Origin: Folioceros fuciformis
Lineage: Eukaryota; Anthocerotophyta; Anthocerotopsida; Anthocerotales
Length of the DNA: 64,000 nucleotides
Direction of reading: 5' to 3'
Assembly: GCA_049999805.1 (NCBI GenBank)
Contig: JBNGIO010005877.1
Span: forward strand, 1-64,000
Below, in pieces: positions 12,317-21,008 of this stretch (its first letter is position 1; every line of letters begins with the position of its first letter). The translations under genes and the position numbers were made by a program. Below the pieces are notes generated by a model. It was given only the letters and a program-made list of their open reading frames with translations. It had not been told where the DNA came from and searched no databases.

Positions 12317-12902
12317 ACCAGAAACCAAACCAACAGAGATCTTCTTATCATGTCGCCGCAAGCAGTCCTGCGTTCAACCGTCCCTGCAAGATCCCCGTAT
12401 CCAGCCAGGTATCCTCTTGAGCAAGTGGAATCCGTTGGATAGGTGTTGCGCCTTGCGGATTCGGTGTTTGAGGTAGCTTCGGATAATCGACCGCTTGGTT
12501 GGGTCCACGACAGCTGTCCCCATGACAAATCCTGGCACCATGCAATCGGAACGCACGAGATAGTCATGGCTTGTCCGGTGCCTGTTGGCACAGCAGGCTC
12601 CGCTGAGAAGATTCGTGCTAGTTGAAGATTTTCTTCAACCGCCACGCTTACCGTTGTTCGTTTCTGGACCAGTCTAGCTACTGACTGTATTGATTGGACG
12701 CTACGGGGGCTGAACATGTCTAATCTCCATGCGTGGATGGGCTTCCAATGATTCCACGAAAAGGTGCGCGTGGGTGCTGGGAATGGCAATGAAAACGAGA
12801 ATCAGAGGCACAGCAAGCGTGGTGAATTCGTCGACTGATCCGGTGCAATTGCTTAGCTTCCGCCTCCTCCGTATGTAGGCTCAGAGGCTGCACTTACGAG
12901 CC
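12317..12902. promoter_or_regulatory. shared upstream region of two divergent PPR paralogues
   Basis: This 586-base region separates the start codons of two inverted PPR genes, so it should hold both promoters. Part of it (minus strand about 12490-12535) resembles the N-terminal coding DNA of the plus gene (about 12944-12989): both contain GTGGACCCAAC/ATGGACCCAAC followed by CAA.C.GG.CGATT. The minus copy is in another frame from its PPR body. No TATA box was identified with confidence. Confidence 0.4.
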
Positions 12903-15900
12903 ATGGGCGTCTGCAGCGTGGCAGTTGAGTCTCAGGGGCAGGATCCGTATGGGGGACGATTCTCATGGACCCAACAAACTGGCGGATTCACAGGTTTCCG
13001 AGGCAGAGCTCCCAGTCGCCTGACTTCTAGAGACCAAGCGATCGCAAACCATGAAGCCGGCAGGTGCAGCACCTGCGCCAGACACTCAGCCCTTCCAAGA
13101 GCTGTTCTGGATATGGAGTTGGATTGTCGCGCCAAATCGAACTGGAGCTTGCCAGATGATGTAGAAGCTCAAAGGCCTGGAGAATCTGATGGAGGCGTGA
13201 GTGTTGAAACTGTTAGCAACTTATGTCATCGAGGCCGTCTAACTGAAGCTGTGGAGGGTTTAGGAATTCTTGTGCAGACGGACAGTTGCATATCCCCGTA
13301 TCTCTTGTATGATATCCTGAAGAAATGTGTAGCTAAAAAGGACCTTGTTCTGGGTCGCCGAGTTCATGCTTTCATTGTGAGAAAGGGGTACGAATCAGAC
13401 ACGTTCCTGTGCAACCACATTCTGCGAATGTATGCCTCTCATGGCAGGCTTCAAGACGCCATGGATGTGTTCCAAGTGGTGGGAAAACCAGATGTCTTCA
13501 TGTGGTCTTCCATAATTTCCGCCCATGTTAAACAGGGAAAAGACAAGCAAGCCTTACAACTGTATCAGCAGATGCGCAGCTCAAGTGTGAAGCCAGATGG
13601 CCATGTATTTGCGGCGGCCCTTCAGGCTTGTGCAAGGGGCTCAGATTTAAAAACTGGGCAGCAGGTTCATGCCGATGTTTTGGCCAGTGGCGTAGAGCCT
13701 GATGCGTTCATTTGCAGTTCCCTGGTGGACATGTATGGAAAGTGTGGCAGCTTGGATGATGCTCAGAGAGTATTTGACGGACTTAGTCAGAAAGATGTGG
13801 TGACGTGGAATTCAATGATAGCAGGATATGCCCAGCAGGGCATGGGCCAGGAAGCCCTTCGTCTCTTCAGCATCATGCAAGATGAAGGCATTGTTACACC
13901 TGATTGTGTGACATTTGTGTGCCTCTTACAGGCATGTGCAAGTATGGGGAGTGCAGCTTTGGAGAAGGGGCAGCAACTTCATGCAGAAATTCGAGAACGA
14001 GGTCATCATGCTGATGTGTTTGTGGCCAGCAGTTTGGTGAACATGTATGCAAAGTGTGGCAGTCTGGAGGATGCTCGAGTTGTGTTTGAGGGACTCGGTC
14101 GGAAGGATGTGGTCACATGGAATGCTATGATAGTCGGGTACACTCAGCAGGGCATGGGACAGCAAGCTCTTCGTCTCTATGGTGTTATGCAAGAAGAAGG
14201 CGTCTCTGCACCTAATTCCGTGACATTTCTGTGCCTCCTGCAGGCATGTGCAAGTGTGGGCGTCTCAGCTTTGGAGACAGGGAGGCAGATTCATCTGCAA
14301 ATAAAACAACGAGGTCATCAAGCTGATGTGTATGTAGCCAATAGTCTAGTAAACATGTATGCAAAATGTGGCAGCTTGCAAGATGCCCAGGGAGTGTTTG
14401 ATGGACTTGGTCAAAAAGATGTGGTGACATGGACTGCCCTGATTGCAGGCTATTCCCAGCAGGGCAGGGGCCAAGAAGCCCTTCGTTTGTACAGCGTTCT
14501 GCAAGAGGAAGGCATTGCAGTCCCAAACTCCGTGACGTTTGTGTGTCTCCTCCAGGCATGTGCAAATGTGGGCCCCCCGGCATTAGAGAAGGGGAAACGG
14601 CTTCACACGCAAATTCGAGAGGGAGGACATCAGGCTGACGAGTTTGTAGCCAGCAGTTTGGTGAACATGTATGCTAAGTGTGGCAGCCTGGAAGAGGCTC
14701 AGAGAGTGTTTGATGACCTTGGCCAGAAAGAGGTGGTGACTTGGACTGCTCTAATTACAGGGTATTCGCGACAGGGAAGGGGTCAGGAAGCTCTTCATCT
14801 GTACAGTGCTATGCAAGAAGAAAGCATTGCAGTACCCGATTCTGTGACATTTGTGTGTCTCCTGCAGGCTTGTGCAAGCATTGGCACCCCAGCTTTGGAG
14901 AAAGGGAAGCAACTTCATTCGCAAATAAGGGAACGAGGTTATGAAACGGAAGTATTTGTAGCCAATAGTTTGGTGAGTATGTATGCAAAGTGTGGTAGCC
15001 TGGAAGATGCTCAGGAAGTGTTTGAAGCTCTTGGTCAAAAGGATGTGGTGACATGGAATGCAATGATAGCAGGCTATTCCCAGCAGGGCATGGGTCAGGA
15101 AGCCCTTCGCATCTACAGTCTTATGCAAGGAGAAAGCAGCGCCGTTTTCCCAGATTGTGTGACGTTTTTGTGCCTTTTGCAGGCATGTGCAATTGTGGGG
15201 ATACCTGCCTTGGAGAAGGGGATGGAGCTACATACTCAAATTAGAGAACAAGGACTTGACTCTGATGTGTTTGTAGCAAGCAGTTTGGTCAACATGTACG
15301 CAAAATGTGGTAGCTTGGAAGATGCTCAGAGAGTGTTTGACAGACTTGACAAAAAAGATGTGGTAACATGGACTGCTCTAATAGCAGGATACTCCCAGCA
15401 GGGCATGGGCCAGGATGCCCTTCGTCTGTACAGTGCAATGCAAGAAGAAGCCGTCATTGTACCTAATGCCATCACATACGTCTGCCTTCTGCAGGCATGT
15501 GCAAGTGTGGGCAGCCCGGCGCTGGAGAAGGGGAAGGAGCTTCATACACAAATTAGAGGACGAGGATATCAAGCAGATGTGTTTGTAGCCAACAGTTTGG
15601 TGAGTATGTATGCAAAGTGTGGCAGCTTGGAGGACGCTCAGAGTGTGTTCGACGGACTTGGTCAAAAGGATGTGGTAACATGGAATGCCTTGATAGCAGG
15701 GTACTCCCAGAAGGGCCTGGGCCAGGAAGCCCTTCGTCTTTACACTGTTATGGAAGAAGAGAGCGCCAGCATACCGGATTCCGTGACATTCTTATCTCTC
15801 CTACAGGCATGTGCGAGCATGGGCACTTCAGCCTTGCAGAAGGGGAAGCAGCTTCATGCTCAGATTAGAGTGCGAGGATATCAAGGTGAGGTGTTTATCG

Positions 15901-16916
15901 CAAACAGCTTGGTGAACATGTATGCGAAGTGTGGCAGCCTAGAAGACGCTCAGAGAGTATTCGACCATCTGGAGCGAAAGGATGTGGTGGCGTGGACTTC
16001 TCTTATTGGAGGTTATTCCCAGCAGGGCATGGGCCAGGAAGCCCTTCGTTGTTACGCGGCCATGCAAGGTGAAGGCCTTGCCGTACCCGATTCCATGACT
16101 TTTGCGTGTCTGCTGCAGGCATGTGCAGATGTATCAGCTCTGCAACTGGGAAGGCAGCTCCATGCACAAATTGAAGCTGATGGCCTTCAAGGTGATGCAT
16201 TTGTATCCAGCAGTTTGATAAACATGTATGGAAAATGTGGGAGCATGGTTGATGCACAGGATGTGTTTGATGCGTTGCCCGAACAAGACATTGTTGCCTG
16301 GAGTGCACTCATTGCAGGCTACTCCTCTCAAGGACACAGTGAAGAGGTCTTCGAGCTGGTTCAGAGAATGAGAGAGGAAGGCATACAACCAGTCGACATC
16401 ACATTTCTGAGTGTGCTAACAGTCTGCAGTCACGCAGGTCTACTGGATGACGGGAGAGAGTACTTTGATGCCATGAGTAGAGACTGTGGTCTCACACCGA
16501 CAGTGGACCACTACACATGTATGGTAGATATCCTGGGCCGTGCAGGCGAACTGGAGGAGGCACTATCTTTGGTAAGCACAATGCCTATGTCCCCTAATCC
16601 TGCCATTTGGCACACCCTTTTGGGTGCCTGTCGAAAATGGAGCAACCTGGAGGTTGGACGCCATGCTTTTAACCAAGCTGTAAAGCTAGATGAGAAAGAC
16701 GCTGCAGCATATGTGTTGATGTCAAATATCTACACCAGTGTCCAGATGTGGGAGCAATCCCATGGGATGCAGGTCAAGCGAACCAAAGTAAAGGCATGGA
16801 AGCAGCCGGGACAAAGCTGGTGGACGGACGTGGATGGGGTAGTGCATAGTTTTTTAGTCGGGGAGAGGGGAACACCGGAAACCCGAGCAAGGCAAAATCA
16901 GTCAGTTTCAATTTGA
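12903..16916 (+). CDS. giant PLS-class PPR protein, E/E+ type, 10 triplets
   Basis: Single intronless frame, 1337 residues, ATG at 12903. After a roughly 120-residue N-terminus come ten S-P-L triplets, each with an S motif like SLVNMYAKCGSLEDAQRVF, a P motif like VVTWNAMIAGYSQQGMGQEAL and an L motif with LLQACASVG and KGKQLHAQI. It ends in an E region and E+-like tail (AWKQPGQSWWTD, VHSFLVGE) without a DYW domain. About 30 repeats is long for the family. The P and S motifs carry N/T/S at position 5 and D/N at the last position, so it should be a genuine RNA binder; organelle and target are unknown. Head-to-head with its seven-triplet paralogue; three extra triplets explain most of the length difference. 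Confidence 0.92.
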   Translation: MGVCSVAVESQGQDPYGGRFSWTQQTGGFTGFRGRAPSRLTSRDQAIANHEAGRCSTCARHSALPRAVLDMELDCRAKSNWSLPDDVEAQRPGESDGGVSVETVSNLCHRGRLTEAVEGLGILVQTDSCISPYLLYDILKKCVAKKDLVLGRRVHAFIVRKGYESDTFLCNHILRMYASHGRLQDAMDVFQVVGKPDVFMWSSIISAHVKQGKDKQALQLYQQMRSSSVKPDGHVFAAALQACARGSDLKTGQQVHADVLASGVEPDAFICSSLVDMYGKCGSLDDAQRVFDGLSQKDVVTWNSMIAGYAQQGMGQEALRLFSIMQDEGIVTPDCVTFVCLLQACASMGSAALEKGQQLHAEIRERGHHADVFVASSLVNMYAKCGSLEDARVVFEGLGRKDVVTWNAMIVGYTQQGMGQQALRLYGVMQEEGVSAPNSVTFLCLLQACASVGVSALETGRQIHLQIKQRGHQADVYVANSLVNMYAKCGSLQDAQGVFDGLGQKDVVTWTALIAGYSQQGRGQEALRLYSVLQEEGIAVPNSVTFVCLLQACANVGPPALEKGKRLHTQIREGGHQADEFVASSLVNMYAKCGSLEEAQRVFDDLGQKEVVTWTALITGYSRQGRGQEALHLYSAMQEESIAVPDSVTFVCLLQACASIGTPALEKGKQLHSQIRERGYETEVFVANSLVSMYAKCGSLEDAQEVFEALGQKDVVTWNAMIAGYSQQGMGQEALRIYSLMQGESSAVFPDCVTFLCLLQACAIVGIPALEKGMELHTQIREQGLDSDVFVASSLVNMYAKCGSLEDAQRVFDRLDKKDVVTWTALIAGYSQQGMGQDALRLYSAMQEEAVIVPNAITYVCLLQACASVGSPALEKGKELHTQIRGRGYQADVFVANSLVSMYAKCGSLEDAQSVFDGLGQKDVVTWNALIAGYSQKGLGQEALRLYTVMEEESASIPDSVTFLSLLQACASMGTSALQKGKQLHAQIRVRGYQGEVFIANSLVNMYAKCGSLEDAQRVFDHLERKDVVAWTSLIGGYSQQGMGQEALRCYAAMQGEGLAVPDSMTFACLLQACADVSALQLGRQLHAQIEADGLQGDAFVSSSLINMYGKCGSMVDAQDVFDALPEQDIVAWSALIAGYSSQGHSEEVFELVQRMREEGIQPVDITFLSVLTVCSHAGLLDDGREYFDAMSRDCGLTPTVDHYTCMVDILGRAGELEEALSLVSTMPMSPNPAIWHTLLGACRKWSNLEVGRHAFNQAVKLDEKDAAAYVLMSNIYTSVQMWEQSHGMQVKRTKVKAWKQPGQSWWTDVDGVVHSFLVGERGTPETRARQNQSVSI
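13700..16260 (+). repeat. tandem array of ~312-bp PLS triplet repeats
   Basis: The atgtatgcaaagtgtggcag-type segment recurs near 13731, 14041, 14353, 14664, 14977, 15292, 15604 and 15917, a period of about 310-315 bases that preserves the reading frame. Copies stay very close at DNA level, including silent sites, which is more similarity than protein constraint alone would need. Confidence 0.8.
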
Positions 16917-18186
16917 GTAAGGAAGGATATTTGCCAATTGCTAATAACACCCCAACGGCAGGACATCCCTATGTCCTGTCTCCGGTCCCATCACCTGCAG
17001 GGCTATCCTGCGATTTCAAGAAAGATTGTGTGTGCGACAAAGTTGGCTACATCATCTGCCCCAAGGACTCTCAATATTCTGTGTGGTGACTAAAATTTTG
17101 TACNNNNNNNNNNTGCCCCAAGGACTCTCAATATTCTGTGTGGTGACTAAAATTTTGTACTTGGGTCTATTCCGATCAGATTTATCTGGCATGAAGCAAT
17201 GGAATCGGTACTGGGAAAGCCGATCCTGAGGGTGGCTCTACACAACATTCGGTAAGTCAACTTCCTGGCCACGGTGCACATCATTGCCTGCTGGAGCCAT
17301 GTCAAGAACGCTGATACAGTGGCATGCACTCTACGAGGGTCTCGCCAGGTAGTCGACTTGCCTTGATCTTGTCCACCAACCAGCTGTTAGTTCTCTAAGG
17401 ATGTGTGGAAATGCACTCTAGTGTCATTGGTATTGACCGCCTTATGCGCACCGTTTGAACCAGATTCAACTCCTCGTACATCAAAGAGCCCGGCCCAAGG
17501 AAACATCACTCCTAAAGCAGCACCAGAATTGTTGTGTGCTCTGGAGGGCTGGTACGCTCCTACAAGACGTTACCTTCGAAAGTTGATCAGCTGCATCAGA
17601 ACTGCTGGGTTATATAGCTTCTGGGTCATCTTTGTACTGCAGTATTCTTAACCTCACTCAATGGGCCTTCTTGGGTTCTAAATTTGTTCGGATGGCAACC
17701 CTACCATTTTTTTGGCCCCGCTGTACATGGACCTTCACATAGAGAACACACTCTTCGAGAGTGGGCTCGCGGATCCGAAGAGATGTCGAAGCCTAGGTTC
17801 CCCGGATTGGAAGTTGCAGATGCAAGCATTTATCGCTACAGGCATTCTTTTTTTATTAGGAAGATCAGTTAGTACTATGATATTAGGAGTTGTCTGTTAA
17901 GATAAGCTAATTGCTTGTGTGGAATGCAAATGCCATGGACTCTCTCTAACAACTCACTCCACAACACTGCTCCGTTTACGACTGGTGTAAGTTCTAGGCT
18001 TCATTTTATATTAGCTCTTGCTGTGAACAGACAGGGTAATAATAATCAACCGATCTGGAGGGCTGCACCATTACCGCTGACCAGCTGAAGTCCCTTTCTC
18101 GGATGAGTTCCAATACAGATGGGCCGCTCCACGAACTACTCCTGTCCACAATTTTTGCTAGGAGAACTTGATTCGCTACAACTTGC
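16917..18186. other. intergenic region with a small assembly gap
   Basis: Lies downstream of the ten-triplet PPR gene and of the minus-strand HGH1 gene (stop at 18187). Apart from the gap at 17104-17113 and its flanking duplicate, I see only short frames without recognisable features. It should contain both 3' UTRs. Confidence 0.5.
17057..17160. other. 10-N assembly gap flanked by a 47-bp exact duplicate
   Basis: Ten Ns (17104-17113) sit between two identical 47-base stretches (17057-17103 and 17114-17160) that begin tgccccaagg and end aaaattttgtac. This is the signature of two contig ends that overlap but were not merged, not of a biological repeat. Confidence 0.9.
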
Positions 18187-19260
18187 CTACATGCTAATTT
18201 GCCCTGTCGTACGGTGAGTGGTTTCATTCTCGCCAGCTTCGTTGTCAAATTGTAAACAAATTCCATGCTTCTCGTGCAAAAGGTCCAAGACCAGAGATCC
18301 CAATCTTTCTAAAGCACTGCAGACTTCAGGATCGGTTTCATCTTCGTAACCCCGCTTAACTATTCTTGGTCCATTCACAGACTGAAATGCCTGTTTCCCT
18401 TCCTCCTGCTGTACTATCAAATAGATGGACTCAGCAGCCTCTAAGCGTATTCTGGGATCCTTCTCTACTTCACGTTCCATGGACAAGGGGACTGCTAGCT
18501 CTGCTGGCATGTTCCTTGTGTCCTCTTCTGGATAGATATGACTTCCAGCCAGAGGCAACAGTAGAGCAGGCCAGAGAAATTGCGAAACCTCTAGCAAGCT
18601 GGAGAGATGATTGTCAGCCTCAAAGCAGCAATTTCTGACCAGTCCTGTCACCCCCTTCTTCCGGATTAAGCTCTTGGCATCCATCTGGCGCAAAAGCATT
18701 TTAAGCAGTCCTCTCTTCCTATCCAGGAAAAGCTGGCGTCCCGAGGGAGTGGTGGTCAGATTTAGAAGAACTGCTGGCACATGCTCATACCTGTCTTCAG
18801 CGTCCTCATCCTCTGAATATCTGCTGAAAATCCTCACCAACCGGCTAACAAACAAGCCTGCCAGCTTTTGGTCTCCATCCTCCAGCATAATGGAGGCTCC
18901 CTTCTCTGACTGGCTCAAGTTCAAAAGCAGCATCACATACAGCCGAGTCACTGGAGCTCGCTGCGGCTGGAAGAGGAGCTCCATAACCCGCTGAACGACG
19001 CCGTCAGCCACCATCACTTCAGTGAATCTGGCGTCTTGAGACAAGTTGACAAGACTGCCAGCTGCCTCCCTAGCAACGTCCATGTCTTCATCTCCAAGCG
19101 CTACCCGCAGAGGCGGAATAAGCGATGTAATCGTGCAGCCCAAAAGTCGAATACCCTCGTCTGTTCCGGTGTAACCTTGCACGATGCCCAGCGCAGTTTT
19201 CCGAACCTGCGGCGAGGGTGAGGACAAGAAGGCTACAAGCTCGTCCAATTCCGTTGCCAT
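18187..19260 (-). CDS. HGH1: HGH1-like armadillo-repeat protein (eEF2 folding cofactor family)
   Basis: Intronless frame of 357 residues from ATG 19260 (MATELDELVAFLSS); an upstream GTG in frame is less likely. The protein is made of ARM/HEAT-like helices: SPSPQVRKTALGIVQGYTG near the N-terminus, AAGSLVNLSQD, LLLNLSQSEKG, and the family signature around residues 205-235 (GVTGLVRNCCFEADNH, then LLPLAG). Length and motif order match the HGH1/FAM203 family, which in yeast helps TRiC fold translation elongation factor eEF2 in the cytosol. The C-terminus is acidic. It lies tail to tail with the PPR gene and 1.75 kb from the lycopene cyclase. Confidence 0.9.
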   Translation of the reverse strand: MATELDELVAFLSSPSPQVRKTALGIVQGYTGTDEGIRLLGCTITSLIPPLRVALGDEDMDVAREAAGSLVNLSQDARFTEVMVADGVVQRVMELLFQPQRAPVTRLYVMLLLNLSQSEKGASIMLEDGDQKLAGLFVSRLVRIFSRYSEDEDAEDRYEHVPAVLLNLTTTPSGRQLFLDRKRGLLKMLLRQMDAKSLIRKKGVTGLVRNCCFEADNHLSSLLEVSQFLWPALLLPLAGSHIYPEEDTRNMPAELAVPLSMEREVEKDPRIRLEAAESIYLIVQQEEGKQAFQSVNGPRIVKRGYEDETDPEVCSALERLGSLVLDLLHEKHGICLQFDNEAGENETTHRTTGQISM

Positions 19261-21008
19261 CCCCACCGCTCCGCAATCATCCAGACGCTAGCATTAGGTC
19301 AAGCAATGACCTGAATTTGAGTCAGAGACAAAAGCCCAAGGCATTCATTCTATATCAGACTAAGACCTGATCACTTACAACTCGCTCATGTCTTCAAGAC
19401 AGGCTCCACGCTGCTGCTCTGGACAGCGGGCTCTGAATCGCTTCCACGGACGACAAGCACGCCCTTGTTGTCGACAACCGGTGTAATCATCCCTCGTTGT
19501 TGTCACGGCACAAGGATGAATTCCAGGAGCTGACTCAGGACACACGGTGTCACAGCGTAGGCATGATAATGAGATTTGTGTCGCACATGTAGGCGGATCA
19601 CCGGGTTACATCCGTTGTCAACCAGTCCTCAATTGCAATGCGCGGCCGTCATTGCACAGCCAAATAGCTCAACCTGGTCCTCAGTTTCCAAAGCAATAGC
19701 AAGCAAGACGCAGCATGATAAAATAACAACAGTTATGATGAAGACCTCGGAGTGCAGGGAAAGATGGGCAAAAGTGGGGAGAAAGAGATTGTGTTTGGAA
19801 CCACATGATGTCCAATGATCAAGCTCGCAGCACCAGCATGTGGTATGGTGTGATCATAGAGTAGCACTGAGACGACAATCCCAATCTTTGGGGCACAGAA
19901 ACGAAAGCATCCGGTCCTTTCCGACTGCGGAGCGAGACGCACATCGTCACAAACCTCATCACATGGAACAATATATATTGATTGATGAATATCTTTTCAA
20001 GAGGCGGCAGTGTTGCATATGGGGATGCAGGTCGCGGTACTGTTGGGACGGAGAATGCCGAGAAGCCTCGTGGACGGCCGCAAGCCCGTGGGAGCTCCCG
20101 CTGTCCTTGTGACCGCCCGCCCTGCGTGCAGCAGCCTGCAGGTGAGCTGCTCGCACACGTTCCTCACAAAACCTAGAAAAGAATTCAATGGAGGACTCGG
20201 ATACGCTGTTACAATGCGTTTACTGGCGAAGCTTTTCCTGCGGATTCAAGTGTTCAGGCCCGGCATCCTGTCGGGTAAGGCTTCTTGGAGAATCCTCGTT
20301 AGCCTAGTGTGCACTGAGAGAAACTGGTAAGCACACACACTCCACAATATCGTCTCGACCTTTTTGCACTGGTCTGGAAGACAACATACAGTATGTAGCA
20401 CGGCATATTAGGCGGAAGAATCCTCGTTCTCAGAACTGGCATCGTGGACGAGGCATAGAGACAATCTCGACTGTAGCGAAGCATTTCTTGCTGTGTGAGG
20501 AGCGTGACAATCAATGGAGACGCAAGTTAACCAACTAACTCCATGTGACCTTAACGGTCTGAGGTGCTGGCCAATCTGCGGCCGTCCAAGGAGCTGGATC
20601 CCACGGCTGTGACGGCTGCTGGCCGTGGCCTGCTCGCAGCCGCCAGTTACCTGGTGTGGCGTGAAAGGCTGGCGTCCCTTGCTTGCTTGTGGGAAACACA
20701 TGAGGTTTACAGCCAGGACCAGTAGCCACCTCTTTGGGATTCGGATAAGTGGTAAAAACGGGCAGGCAAAATTATCCATGGCCTACGCATCGTGGTAAAC
20801 AGCAGCTCCGAGTCTGGGTCAGCTGGAGCCGCCAGGGTCCACCAACGGAATCGCCTTACGATCGGATGCTGCAGCGGATGCTGCCACACTGCCGTGCGTG
20901 TTTGTTGAGAGTGGGAGTGTCCATTTAGAAGCTCAGCTCGCCCGGTTCGCTTGGGGATGTAGCTGCAGACTGCAAAGAAGCCGGTGCCGATAGCTGCAGC
21001 TTGGGGGA
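19261..21008. other. intergenic region upstream of LCYB with a possible 5' exon
   Basis: Divergent upstream region of HGH1 (minus) and LCYB (plus). Most of it holds no convincing frame. A candidate extra LCYB exon is 20019-20141: a 41-codon Arg/Val/Ala-rich frame that starts MGMQVAVLLGRR and ends at a good donor, CTGCAG|GTGAGC. An acceptor (gctgcag) ends at 20999 just before the LCYB ATG, and the join would be in frame. Confidence 0.35.

Noticed and set aside
9188-12361. TTG start at 12361 for the minus-strand PPR gene
   Set aside because: Nuclear genes use ATG; the first in-frame ATG is 12316, or an upstream exon exists.
13926-16388. Long open frames on the strand opposite both PPR arrays
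   Set aside because: They repeat with the PPR period and are shadows of the repeated coding strand; none has a recognisable domain.
17057-17160. 47-bp direct repeat
   Set aside because: It flanks an N gap exactly and is best read as an unmerged contig overlap.
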